A DNA stretch of 64,000 nt, from the NCBI RefSeq assembly GCF_964355755.1, contig NC_092680.1:7415001-7479000 (forward strand), given 5' to 3'. The translations under genes were made by a program, and so were the position numbers. The notes under the pieces were generated by a model. That model had not been told where the DNA came from and searched no databases. It saw nothing but the letters and a program-made list of their open reading frames with translations. The DNA is from Antedon mediterranea. Lineage: Eukaryota; Echinodermata; Crinoidea; Comatulida; Antedonidae. Positions 12,301 to 27,300 of the stretch are shown here, piece after piece (positions within the stretch are counted from its first letter, which is position 1; each line of letters opens with the position of its first letter).

Positions 12301-15300
12301 TATGTGGAACCAGTTCTGTACAATATTTGTACTAGCTTATATTACAAACTCATATAATTTACCTGTTGAATGTAACCACCATTTTAATGACCATTGGGTT
12401 CCCTGTAATAATCTCCATCATCTTATCAACCTTTGACCTGAAACAAACCATCCAATCCAGTTTTCAGTATTTCAATTACAACTGCATTAAGTCTAGAATA
12501 ATGCATTATTTATAAATATAATATAAATCAAAAAATAAAACTACATGGATGAATGAATTACATAAGAAAAGAGGCGAAATACTTTGAAATATAATACAAA
12601 TTTGTTTAAAAATTATGACAATTAAAGTTGTTATGTAGTTTTACTGTTTATGAAATACTGTAATTAAAACAGAGAGCACAATGTGAATACAAATTGACAA
12701 AAGAGGTACTGTATAACATAAAAAAGATATTTAGACGTTTAACTCTTTAGGATGCTTACAGTATTTGGTATTTAACAATCCAACACTTATCCAACAGGAT
12801 GGATGGACAGTCATTTAATAGCTCAATGCTGGGAGTCTTATTTGAACAAACATGAATTTTAATGAACGCTCGCTTAAATGAATAGGGTGGTTTTCCTTCA
12901 CCTACACAACCATTGGATAATTAATTCTATTTTTAGACTCTATAATTAATGGTTTTAGAAGGGAGGCCTGCGTAAACATGTCATGCTACAACACACTGCA
13001 TGCTGCGAGAGTAAACTTTAACATTTGCAACAATAGTATAACAAATGTGCATTTAAAAAAAAGAAGAAAATATTAAAACTTTTGCATATAATTTCATAAT
13101 TGAATACAAATTGACAAGCTATATTAATGATTGCTATGGTAACATGATTTACTACAACTATTTTATAATAATGAGTGCAAGCAAAATGAAATGTATTTAA
13201 TTTGCGTTTAAAGAATCAAGGCAAAATTATTTTACTTAACTGCAGTGGCTTATATATTTTATTTACTTTTTTTGGGTAATCATACACAATGTTATTGCAA
13301 TGATACCTCATCAACCTCTACTAATCATGTATGTTACTGCAGTAAAAATGTATTACTGCAGAAAGTGCAGTAGAATAATTTTGACATGATTGCTATATAT
13401 AACAAAGCAAATGAAATAAATCAAAATGGATAAATATTAACAATGGTGAAACACTTTATATAGTGGTCAAATGTTATGAATTACCCACAATCCTTAATCA
13501 AATAAAATGAAAGTATATCAAGTTATAATTTACAGAAAAGACATAGAAACAGAGTGGGAACTCTAAAGATGAACCACCAAGTAAAGGAGTTTCTGACAGT
13601 GTAGGTACTGTGGTCCTTTAATAAGTTGTACCTCAAAAAAATGTTGTATACATGGCCGATCTTCTGTAGTAAACGACAATGTCGATTAGTCTTACATTCA
13701 TCTGAATGATGACTAAGCCAGGACTGTTTAAAGCACCTTTGGCTGATCCCAACATTGACCAAGGTCTTATCTCGTCCAGTGCCCACCTTAACCAGAGGAG
13801 AGGCAAAACCCAATACGTCTGAGGCAGATACTAGATGCAGGGGCTGCCATAAGAGTCAGCAGTGCTGATTTCAAATGCCTTATGTGTCCCCAGCTCCATA
13901 TACAGCACCCATTATTCCCAGATGGTGCTTAACTTCAGTGATCTTACGAGAACCGGTGTTTCAATGTGGTAGGGCCGTAGAAAAAATGTAGTACTTTAAT
14001 AAAAATAATGGTTCCTCAAAAGAGGTGGTACAATTTAGAGTTTCCACTGATCATGCTATCACTTAACCCTCAACCTAGTAGAGTTTAGTAGAATCACCAC
14101 CTCACAATTTAAACTTATGTTTAATTTATAATATTATTGTACAGTATTGTACAGTATATTTAAAACAGGTTTTTAACTTTCACTAGAACAATTTCTACTT
14201 CACAACATAAAATAATAAATAAAGCTGATGAACTTTTAAATGTAGTTTATGTACTATTTGTCAGTTTCATTCACTAAATCTATAATTGGTATGTATTTTT
14301 ACGTTTAAAAATATAGATAATATATTCCAATAAATTGTATAATGCAAAAAGAAAGAAAAAGTACAGAATAGTGCATACCAAAATGTTGAGTTCACACTCA
14401 AATAGATTTGTATTACACTCTAGTATATTCTCCAGGTCAAGGGTCAAAGTGTGAGATAATCAACAAACATACACATCTTGTTTCAAGTCCACTTATTCAA
14501 ATAATTTAGGGCAAAATTAAAAAGGATCGAAACAGAGTCATACATATTTGCTTAAACAATTTCATTCCAGAACGAACCACAAAAACACATGTTTCATTAA
14601 AAACATACCTTTCTAGGAAAAACTCAAAAAGAGAAAAATTTTCCCTGCAAATTCATTGATAATTTGGTTAAATATCATGTACATATATACAATTTGTAAT
14701 ACTGATTCAGAAAAATGAAATGACAATTTATATTAATATGGATTGGAGGGATGTTAATTTATTGATATAGGTTGATATTGATATGGATTGATTTATGTTA
14801 ATTTATTGACATGAATTGATTTATTTTAATTTACTGATATAGATTGACTTATGTTAAGTTATTGATATGCATTGATTTGTGTTAATTTATTGATATGGAT
14901 AGATTTATGTTAAATTATTGATATAGGTTGATTTATGTTAATTTATTGATACGGATTGATTTATGTTAATTTATTGATATGGATTGATTTATGTTAATTT
15001 ATTGATACGGATTGATTTATGTTAATTTATTGATATGGATTGATTTATATATTTTTATATTTATATATATTAATATTTCACTGAAAGCAAATGTCAGAAC
15101 ACTACTTCAGTAACAATACATGTAGAAAACATTTACAAACAAATTTAATTGATAAACTAGATAAAAATCATGCAAAATCTCTTTCTCTAGTTAAATCATC
15201 TTGGGATAAAAATTTAATTCTAGACTAATAATAAATTCTGAAATGTTGCATTCCTTAAATTGTGTGAATGAGAAACACAAGCAACTGTTTCAGTATTAAA

Positions 15301-18300
15301 TAATTGTATTGAAATTATTGAATAAATTGCACACAGCTACAACCCTAAGTGACACACACCGACATTTAGACATACCCCTTTTCGGCTCCAATTCTGATTT
15401 TATAGTAAATAGATTTGAAAGAGAAGAACATAAAATGTTAATAGTATTCTATTGACATTGACACAAAACAATAGGTTTACACAAAGGAATAAGATCGTGG
15501 GATTTCACAATTGACCATGACAAGGTATACATCAAAAAGAGAGTTGGTTTACACAAAACACTAAGGTTTGACATGGGCATGTGTACATTAGAGTAAAGCC
15601 TTGTCTACACTATCGAACTTTATGCGACAAAAAAATGTGATGTGCCCATATATGGACATGATGATGTCATATCACCACCATATTTAAGCATATCACTACC
15701 ATATTTAGGCACATCACACTTTTTTGGTCAAACTAGTTTGATAGTGTAGACAGAGCTTTAGATCTGTACTGATTTAAGAATCTTTCAAATTGTCTAGTTG
15801 GCCAATTAAAAACACAAATGCCATAAATAGTTAGTAATTGAGACTTATCTACTATATTTTGTGATGTTACTGTAGAGCTAACTGTCAAAATGGTGAATTT
15901 CAGACCACTTATTTACATTTTCAACAATGACAAGTTATTGCATTTGCAGAAATAGTCAAAAAATGAGATCCTGTAGCAATACAGTCAACATTTGAGACGA
16001 TTTTTAACTTTTTGCATTTTTAATAATTTATCCTAATATTGAGCTTTGTTTTTAACTACAAACAATATCTTTATGTATAAGAGTAAATTTAAAAAGTGAG
16101 TATTCACTAATTTGTGAATAACTTGTATTAGCAGTGCAACATTTTTTATATAATATAGTTTCGTAAAGCTTTTGCAGTGAGTAAAGCAGTAATATTTTAG
16201 GCCTTTAGGCCTTCCCCTTTAAGAGAATGGAATAGTCTTAAAATTGTCATTTTAATATGTACTATGTTTTATGGTTGATAGGAATGGGTGAATTGAAGTC
16301 TAATAGAAAAAAATATTTCACATCACACGGATGAATAGCTTTTGGAAAATACATGTTATGTTCACAGATTGTTGATTAGGAAGACAAATACTACAACAAA
16401 CATGTTTACAACAGGACGGAAACGGGAGAACAGTAAATACTTACAGCAGATGGCTTCACGTGGAAACAAACGACGAAAACAGCCAATGAGAAACGAGTGA
16501 ATTTATAAATTAAAAAGAGGGAAAATAAGAGAAATGGAAAGTTTAAGCTGGTTATAAGGAAGAAAAAAGGGTTAACAGTTAAAATAGTAAAACAAATAAA
16601 AATTAATAAATTCAAAATAATGTGAAAACATACTGTATTATTAATAAAAAAATTTTTCATTAAGAAGATAGATCAAGAAAATTATTTGAATTAAAATTCA
16701 TTGTGGTCCAAACTTTGCCATTTGAACCACTTGAATTAAACAAAACAAATGATTTAATGTTTAAAAAATGATATTTTCCCGTTAAGTAATATGTTATTTG
16801 ATAAAAAAATTACAGCATAATTATGAAATGATAGATAAAAATTTATGAAAATATCCCATATTAATCACGTAGCAAATTGTAATTATGATCTTTCAAAATA
16901 AACATTTTATGACAATTTTGCAATATTTGTATACAAACGATGAATAGAAAATGCAGACTAACACTTTTATTTTGCAACTAATATTTTATATGCATATTAA
17001 AATAGTTTACTATACAAATCAATTCTTACATATTTCTAAATTTGCTTGCAATGAAAGTATCTTCTGTAATAAGCCTTACAAAATGTTTTAATTTTTCTCT
17101 TTTTAAACTCACTTGATTTCTTCTTCAAGGGCTGTTTTAAACAGTTTCAGCAGCAAGTACTCTTCCCTCTGATTGGCTGCGTAGTTGTACAAAGACAAAA
17201 TGACAGACTCAAGGAATTTGGTTGTTTTTACTTGCGGCATAGCGAAGATGAGTTTAGCCAAGTAGTTTGGGTTGGTTTGTAGTTGGTAAAACAAGTGTTG
17301 GTACGATTCTAACATGTGTCTTTTCTCTTTGCTTAGCGATTTGATCCCGCTGGCTGGTCTGCCCATGTCTGCCGTCTTTAATTTCTTACTATGTGTTACA
17401 ACATCCTAAAAGATAATGTTATTTGTAGTACAGTGTCTTTATTATTGCATCAGCAAGGAAACATGTCATTTTTAGTCTGAAAGTTTTGTTTTGTTTGTAT
17501 ATTTAGGCCAATTGCCAAGGATAACCAATAGTGAATTCTTCTCAAAGGTGGCAATTCTGTTCACAAGACAAACATATACTAAAGTATGAGCTACAAATTT
17601 ATAAGACTGTACATCATAAAATATTTGTAGTCTGACTGTCAGAAATGCGTTTTCTTTTTAATATCTGAAGAGGGACACAGACATGGACTGATACCTGTAA
17701 CGTGATTCGGTTTTTAACCAACAGTCCAATTTTGATGTCCATAGCACTAAGATCATTTTCCAACTGTACATTTGATCTGATTTGTTTCACAACCTTAGCC
17801 TTCAAACCATGTAATTCTGTGAAATAAAAGAAAAAAATTTACTCTCAAATACAGTGTGACTATTAGAGTAGGTTAGCATTAAGATCCTAGGTTACAATTA
17901 CAATAACAATTTGAGATTACTAGTACTGCAGTGGCTGCTGTACTGTTGCTAATATCAAATTAAGATAATGTCCATCCATTTATTGAGATGGTCCAAGACA
18001 ATTAAGCAGTGTTAATTAACTTGATGTTAATTAGTAATATATAAAAACAAATATCAAACAACTAACTAAATTTAATGACTTACCCAGTTCCTCTGACAGA
18101 TCCATTTCATTTCGGTCAAGTAGGTGCATATATTTGCGAACCACTTTTAATGGTGGATTATTTGAAGAGACTAAAAAAAAATAAAATAAATCCAGTAATA
18201 AATGACATTCATATCGAGAACTCATCAGCGGAAAACAGATGGAGAAAAAGAGTAATGTACCAATTGATGGCAAAAGGAACAGGGGAAGACAAAGTACATA

Positions 18301-21300
18301 ACAGATGAAGGGATGAAATTGATAAATAGAGAGGGAACGTGTGTAGCACTACAGAAGAACTATTCCATTTTTCTTTCGAGTTGTGTCCATATTGGGAATA
18401 ATGGCATATGTAGAGTCTATACAGGGATCTCACGAAATAGACTATTTAAAGTTAACATGCAGAGGTTTTCAAAAGCATAATAAAACTATATAAGGATATA
18501 CAGCAAGTATCATATTCTTTATATTCTTTATAATATATAATTTTATCTATAGTGCTACAGTAGGTATCATGGTATAAGGTTATTTAGGACATTCCTTACA
18601 TATTATATTTTTTATTAGTCTTCTTTTTGATAGTGAAGCCCAGATCAGTGATATTACTGCTTTCCGCTGGGGTCCTCTAGAATACATATCATTAATCCGG
18701 CCATTTTTTGATCAAACACGTATGGAAACATACTCCCATAATGCAGCTAGTAATCAGCGCAAAGATGTGTCTTGACCTAACCAGGTACCCATTTGTACAC
18801 CTGGGTGGAGAGAGTAAGCATACAGGACTAAGGATACAGGCAATGCCACAAGTGGTGGATTTGAACCCACGATCTCACAATCAGTAGCTCTCATAAAAAT
18901 AAAACATACTTAGAATGTGATAATCATTTCTTGCTTGATTTGAGCGGAAGAATGCTTGTATTTGTACAACTTCTTTCACCTAAAATCAAACATAAAGTAA
19001 TATAATAATTGTTTAGGTTTGTTTAAGGCTCAGCCACTCTATTCACTACTACCCTTTCTTCTTACTTTTTAACAGTATCTGCAGTTATTACTAAAATACT
19101 TTAAATTTAATTGCTCATAATAAAATGTTATGATTCAGAAAAAGCAATCCAGTCAACATCATATGCAATGTTGTACTTGGATTAACGGTAACTTTGAACT
19201 TTTATAATAAAGATTCATAATCCATAAAATATTAGAACAAAGTAAACAGAAAAAGCTTAATGAAAAAGGGAACAACTATACATAGAAACAACTTTGTCCC
19301 CTATTTATTAAAATAAAAAGCAGAATATGCAGGCATTTTAAAACGTGAGAGCAAATTCTAAGTGAATTATATTATAAATGATCTCCAATCCAATCAGTGC
19401 AATAGGAGACCTACTGGGGACCCCTCAGGATGTAAATTCCATTTGGGGATTTAGAGGGCTATCCCTGGCACCATACAAAAATGCATTTTTTTTTTGCTTT
19501 TTTATCTGTTTTTGTTCATGTATGGTATCGAAATAAATCAAATATTAGATAGTTCATAGGTTTGCTTTTTAGGAATCTGGTTGTGTGTGTTGTTTTTTCT
19601 TGTTCTTTTTCCATGCATGTTTTGTAATGTATTTGTATGTAATGCTTGGAGACAAAATAAATGAATAATACTTACATGATCTCTGAAATATTGCTGCCTC
19701 TTTTTGTACTTGTTTCTGGCAGCCATCATCCTAGCTAGTGATTGTACCTGTTAATTTAATCAATGTGGTTCTTAATATGTTATAAATGACCATAGCTCAA
19801 TGGTATGACAGGGTTTTTTTTAAAATTCCATTTATTTCAATCATTTTTTGTTGATGAATAAACAATGACAAATGTTTCCACAAGTTGAAATGTATTTTAT
19901 AATAATACATTTTTATAATACATATACACTTTCCCCCAACATGGCACTGACAGCAGTTTATAATTCATGGATTATTAGCGAGTTATAGTATTCAAATTTA
20001 GGTTAATTCGGTGCATTGAAATTAATGTAAATTAAAGTAATGTGTGGGCTAATTTAATTTTTTTAGTCTGATACTTCTCAAAATACATTGATTTATTTTT
20101 GTTTATATACAGTGTGTTCTATTTCTATGGATAATTATCTGAAATTAAAGAATGAATGAATTGTAGGAAACAATACAGTATGTAACTAATTGGTTATCTG
20201 CACTTGGCGGATTCAAAAATTCGTGAAAATTATGCCTTTCTTTAAAAAGTCATAGATTCTAAACTCCGTGGTGAACATTTTTAAAATTTCAGATTCTGGA
20301 AGTAAATGAGTTGTAGATATCAAATCATGCATCGATATGGCTAACCGGACATTTTGACGTCATCGTATGGCCACTCGAATATAAAATATAGGATTTTTGT
20401 CACTTTCGCATAGCTCATCACATTTAATAGAGTGCATCTCCACTTATCCGTATTCCATTTCCCCCCATTTTGTTATATTGTCTAGGCCAATCAATTATCT
20501 TTCGCATAATCTACCATTTTTTAAATTGTGATGACGTCATTATGTCCAAAAGTGTCAATAACTTGGGTCCCTTATTTTCACCTATTCTGCACTGTATGTA
20601 GTACGTATACAGAATATCGTGTATACCGTATATACTTTGGCGTGACACAAAATAGAGAGCGCACTAACATTTTTTCAATGGCATAATCGTTTTTCTGCGC
20701 GCAATATTCTAACGTATGACGTGCACGTGGCATTTGCGCTGCGGATAACCTAACTCGTCCGTAGTGACGAGTTCAAATCTAGTATTACTAATTAGATTTC
20801 CTCTTATGAGACCAATATTCACTTCTGGCCAATTAATATTAACTAGAAATATATATAAAGGACTAACATAATGGTGAATGTATACTATAAGAGATCTAGA
20901 CATACCTTGATAGTAGCCTCTTCTTGTGTGTTTAAATATTCCAATCTGTCCTTGTAAATCCTTCTCTGCGTAACACCTTTCAACCAACTCTGTCAATGAA
21001 AAGCAACCATTAAAATCATACAACAAACAAAATTAATATTAATAATACAACAAATATACATAAAGAAAATAACTGATTCAAATAAAGGTATTTGCATTTA
21101 AAATTTTGAAAAAAACAAAAAAAAAGATTAGGAAATAATAGAACGGATGAAAATGTAATATTTTTACCAAAAACGCATCCATTGTCTTGCCAAATAAAGA
21201 CACAGCTTTTTAAACCAAAATCCTACACTAGATTAGCTAGCTGAAAACAATCCTAATGAAAACGTCTATAGGTTCAAGCAAAATAGCAAGATGTATATGG

Positions 21301-24300
21301 TTACTTAATTTACAATCTTAATATTGTAAAATAGTACCAGCACTTATAGCATTCACATGACTCCTCTGTCATATGTATTTTATTAAGTTTTATTTCAAGA
21401 TTTGATTCATATAAAATATTATCTATATTAGAATTTCAATTTCTTTTTGAATAAACTGAAAAAATGTCTAACCAAACCTAATTTTAAATCCACTTTTCTA
21501 ATAATAATAATAAACTTTAAAATAAACTTGCATCATGTTAAAGAATGAAAATTATATAATTTATTATTTTATGTACAGTATTAAAAAAAATGTTAGATAT
21601 AAAAAATATAATACTTGATATGCAAAATTAAAATCCAACAAACCCAAGCATTATGCCCAAGAAATATGTTTCTGTTATTTGGTGATTTAAATATATGAAA
21701 TGTAAAATATCAAAATAAGTTATATGAATTTAATTTTCTTTTATCACTTAAAAGAAATTGCAGCAATATATATCGATGCAACCACTTTAGACAGAAAAGT
21801 AAAATCGGAACGAAGACAAATCATGCAGACAACGTACAAAATACAATAATAATATAATGAACAAAAAAAGGGGGGAAACAAACGAATATGAAATATGTAA
21901 TAAATATATGTAAAACAATAATAATATATGTAGAAATGGAAAGTAAAAATGATACAAAACAAATAGGAAAATAAAAGAGAAAAAAAAAAAAAACGAGAAA
22001 ATAAACAAAGAAAGACGCTTTTGAACCTGAAGTTTGATGATGGCCGGAAGCTGTCGTCGGATAAAATCCATGCGTTCGTGAAACGATTTTCGGGCAATCA
22101 TTCCACGTGTATGGGCTTGTAAGGTAATGATTTTATCCTCGTTTGACTTGAAGAGTAACTGCCTGTCATGTGCTGATGTTACCCTGGTAAGAATAGCCTG
22201 TATAACAAGAAGCCAAGATCACATACATGCAGTTATACAAACTACACATCAAACAATTAGTTAACATTAACAGCTTCATAGATTAAATCACAACATATAT
22301 ATACTATATATAGGTCAAATAATTAATTATAATACATATATGACCAAGTATAATCCCATCCTCGAGTATAATCCTATGCTTGAGTATAATCCCATGCTCA
22401 AGTATAATCCTATGCTTGAGTATAATACCATGCTCAAGTATAATCTCATGGTTGAGTATAATCCTATGCTTGAGTATAATACCATGCTCAAGTATAATCT
22501 CATGGTTGAGTATAATCCTATGCTCGAGTATAATCCCATGCTCAAGTATAATCCTATGCTTGAGTATAATCCCATGCTCAAGTATAATCTCATGGTTGAG
22601 TATAATCCAATGCTCAAGTATAATCTCATGGTTGAGTATAATCCAATGCTCAAGTATAATCTCATGGTTGAGTATAATCCCATGCTCAAGTATAATCTCA
22701 TGGTTGAGTATAATCCTATGCTCAAGTATAATCCTATGTTCGAGTATAATCCCATGCTCGAGTATAGTCCCATGTTCAAGTATAATCCCATGCTCGAGTA
22801 TTTTCTGATACTCGAGTATAAGCCCATGCTCGAGTATAATCCCATGCTCGAGTATTTTCTGATACTCGAGTATAAGCCCATGCTCGAGTATGCCTACCCA
22901 TTAATTTTACAATTTGTACTATACTTGGTCATATACGTTACATACAATATTCCATCATTTAGTAACAGTTTTAAATAGAGTTTTCTTCCAACAGTAACTA
23001 CAGGATGAACATACTATGCTTTTTAATCAACAAATATGAAATATAATTTTAAGTTATAAATTTCATTTTGGTTTTAGCGCTTTTACCACCCAAATATCAA
23101 TAGTATTCCGACAATAAAAGCATAATGATTGTAATACTGGTTTATGGAATCATCTCTGTTATATTTACCACAACCTTTTAATAATAATGTTTATAAGTAC
23201 GTTATTCAATTATGGATATATATTTAATTAATATAGTACTAGTATATATTATAGTTTATATTCAGTCAGTTTATATCATTCAATATGGAACAAGTTTTTT
23301 TTGTGTCCAAATTTCTTCATAAATTTAAAAATCATTGAGTTCAAGTTTAAGAAACAAAAATCTACCACGATTGAACATTTGGAAAAACAAATTAAGGGAG
23401 GTAATTGTGGCATTAAGTTCTTTAATATGGAGTGCATGAGATTTTAATGTTTGTTTATTGGCTTGAGAAAATGAATTTCTCTATTTTTTTTCTTATTACT
23501 AAGCCTGATAATAAAATATTCTTAGTCATCACAAACAGTGAAATTTAGAGCTTATAAGTAATAATTTCTATTTAAAGTCATTTTTAGTACAAAAATGGTT
23601 TATTATATAAATTCATCTGGTTCCAAATATAATAAACTGGACAATTATTACCTTTTGTTGAACCAAATAAATGAAGTTTATAATATATAGTTTATCATTT
23701 ATTCATAAATATTAAAAGAAATTTGAACACTTGATAGTAGCAGAACCCCAAAGTGACATTAGTAGTAGAAATAATAACAAAGCATGCTAAATGACGACAT
23801 AACCAAACCTGTATCTCCTCTTTTGTTAACTGATGACAGTTGAGTGCAGCGCCCTCTGGCAGCACCCAGGCCGATTCATTTGTTTTGATGTTGTAGTAGT
23901 AATTATGGCCATCTTTAGTTGTATGGCAAACCCAGTCACCATCTTCATCGCCTAAAAAAGGGACAAATTAACATATTGTATGCAATTATTATAAAATCAT
24001 TCATAATAACTATAATACTCAACATACACGCAATCCATTTGTAATCACCATTATTTAAGTCACAGACTTAGCTGACAAGGACTGATTGGATCAAAGTTTT
24101 TTATAGCAAGTCTGCCCTAGTTTATCATCAACCCATTAGCCTAGGGAATGAGGTTAATGTGGGTTTCTAATCTTAATGCAGGTTGTTCATTCGATTCATA
24201 TTAAATCATATAATTAATGTCTTACTTTATAGAACAAAATTGGGTTACTATGTACAATTTACTGTTATTACCCCACCTTTTTGTACTTCATACAAATCCA

Positions 24301-27300
24301 ATACCAATAAATTGCCAATTACAAGATGGATAAAACATACCTTATACAACTAAGACTCATTTGAGGCTTAGGGAGTGAAGTAGGAATGAGTTGTGAATAT
24401 TACAACTATGGCACTAGGTCAGGACCAAACCCTGCACATTGGGATTGGAAGGCAAGAGACAAGATGGATAAATTTTATATTTTTACCAGCACATATAAAC
24501 TTTCATTCGAAGATATATAAAGTATACCATTTACAACTAAGACTCATTTGAGGCTTAGGGAGTAGATTAGAAAGCGTATAAACATGGCACTAGGTCACTT
24601 GAACCCTGGGATTGGAAGGCTACAGCTCTACACAAAAGCAGTGATGTCAGAAAGTATAACCCTATTACTAAACAATAATTGACATATTATTTGAATCAAT
24701 TTGTTGTGGCAGACCACAAACAATTTGTCCAACCTTCAAGATCTTTGGCTTTCTTTGCTGCTGTGAGTTCTTTCAAGTACTCAGCTCCGCACTCTGCCGT
24801 GATGGAGTGCAGTCCAACACCAGAGTCAGTGATCACTTTCATAACAGATTCTGGAGTCGCATCAGGTGATGACAAAACAGTATTAATCAATGCCACTCCA
24901 TATGCCACTGTGCACAAAAAAGGGAATCTGATGTTTATACAATAATTCATTACAAACAGGACTTGTTTCATGTTTTCTTTAAGCTCTCTCTACACTATCA
25001 AACTAGTTTGACAAAAAAAAGTGTGATGTGCCCAAATATGGTAGTAATATGTCCAAATATGGTAGTGATATGACATCATCATGCCCATATATGGGCACAT
25101 CACATTTTTTTTTTCACATACAATTTGATAGTGTAGTGTACAATTAGTCTTGAACTGAGTAACTTGTGTATTACTATATTCAAATAATTTTAATTGCCGT
25201 TTACACAATGTGAACACCATTAAGACACCACATAATATGCCAACCATTCATTTTGGCATGATATATTTTAAACTGCATCCATATTTTTATATATCTATGT
25301 ATAATTAATTAACTTTTTGTCTGTCTTGATGTATATGTAAAGCGCCTTTGAGCATGTTTTTTTCATGAAAAGGGCGCTATATAAAGGTGGTATAATATTA
25401 TTATATAAAAATTAATGTGAATAGCTAAATGATAATGGGGGGTTTTTTTTTTGGCACAACAAATAATATTGGGATGATCATTGATCTATTACATGAACAT
25501 TAACTTTAACTGATCTAACAAGATAAATTTTCTACTAGGTAAAAATTTGAAACCGAAAGTAGAAGAGGTGTTTATGGTATGGTTACATACTGTACAAAGA
25601 CTATTAAAGTGTTACTATATAAGAGGTGTTTATGGTATGGTTACATACTGTACAAAGACTATTAAAGTGTTACTATATAAGAGGTGTTTATGGTATGGTT
25701 ACATACTGTACAAAGACTATTAAAGTGTCTTACATTTGTTGAAGTCTGCTGCTGTTTTGTTGCAACTATTTACAGTACTTTGTATTTCATCTAGCCACAA
25801 CATTGGATCTGACTCGTCTTCAGAATTCTATAAAATCAACAAAACAATCAAATATGACTTGTTAGTTGTCTTGTTAACCGTCCTCATTAGGCAGAGTACA
25901 CGGTGAGTGAATGGCCGAGCAATTAGACATTGGAACCGTAATCCAATCATAACATCGGCAAGGGTTGGAGGCTCACCCGCTCCATGGTTCTGGTGGTAGA
26001 ACAAGTCTTCTCGGATAAAGACTATAAACCATAGGTCCAGTGTACACACACTGCTCGTGTGCACTTTAAAGAACCTAGTACATTCGAGACGAGTAAAGGG
26101 TTACCCCGGTGTACCGCCTTAATGTGACATGACATGGCCCTTAGGGGGGAAAACATGTAGTTGAAAAGTGTAACATCTGAGTCCACAGTGCCATGAGCAA
26201 TGAAAGATACGTTGGTATTCGGCGCTAAATACAAGAACTCAAATTTTATTACATTAGACTGTCTGATTTCATTTGGTATATGTATTGCCTTTATGTACTA
26301 CATATATTTTTACCTTTTTTTGGTTTTATGCTACCACTCAATATTTTGTATTATTAATTTTTGTTAATGATAAAGGATGTTTACTCACTGCAGCTTTCTT
26401 CTCTTTCTCAGCATGTAGTTGTTTCTGATACAACACTGCTTCATGAGGTTCTACATCATTAAGTTTAGCATATTGCATCTGGAGTGCACTAAGGGTCATG
26501 TCAGCATCCCCTTCATCAATAGCTTCATTAATAGCAGTGATGGCTAGTATCCCTGCATTAAAAAATATTAATAGTTAGCTTTGTAAATGACATTATTGAC
26601 TCTCCTATAGCAGTGATTGCTAGTATCCCTGCAGTAAACAAATTATTATTAGTTAGCTTTGTATGCTTTGTGATGTTCCCAAATATGGTGCTAATATGAC
26701 GTCATTATGTCCATTTTGTCACATAAAGTTTGATAGTGTAGACAGAGCTTTATTAACTGTAATAGCTTTCCCAATTATCTATATTTCAAACATATTTAAA
26801 GGAGGTTATTCCAGGTGAAAAAAAAATTGTGGAAACCACACTTTGGTAAATCCATTGTTGAAGCATTTAAGTATACTCCCACTCAAAAATGTCATACCCA
26901 ACTACCTAGTATGTCATAGTTATATTAGCCTGTTTAATAACTATAAGGACAATCAAATTAAACTGAATTAATCAAAATAATATGATTAGTGTTTTATTCC
27001 GACTTCTGGTAAAGATTCTACACAACTAATGCAAATAATGAAATTAAATATTCATATTTCATCTAAAATTCATAGTATTTTAAAATAATAATAATGTTTG
27101 TTTACTTTCTTGTTCTTCATGTACTGTCTGATTAACAATTTCAATACATTGTTGAACCTCTTCTTGGGTCAAAAAATTGATACCATCCTGAGAAGGAAAT
27201 CAAAATCAAAGTTACTGTCCCTTTAAACTTCAATGGATTTTTATATTATAAAAATGGTATCTCACTAGCAAAAATGTTTTATTTAATTAAAGGTGAAGTC

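Noticed and set aside
13902-13980. Functional 5S rRNA gene
   Set aside because: About a third of the molecule, including most of the C-box, is missing, and it is fused to a long non-5S body.
18075-18308. Plus-strand frame MTYPVPLTDPFHFGQ
   Set aside because: It is the antisense shadow of IQGAP exon 23 plus intron.
22327-22978. Long open frames on both strands (184 and 212 codons) at the 18-bp array
   Set aside because: They arise because the repeat unit is divisible by three; the product is a six-residue repeat with no start context or homology. The same applies at 42366-42764.
24679-24945. Plus-strand frame of 88 codons
   Set aside because: It is the antisense shadow of IQGAP exon 17, which has a clear minus-strand protein match and splice sites.
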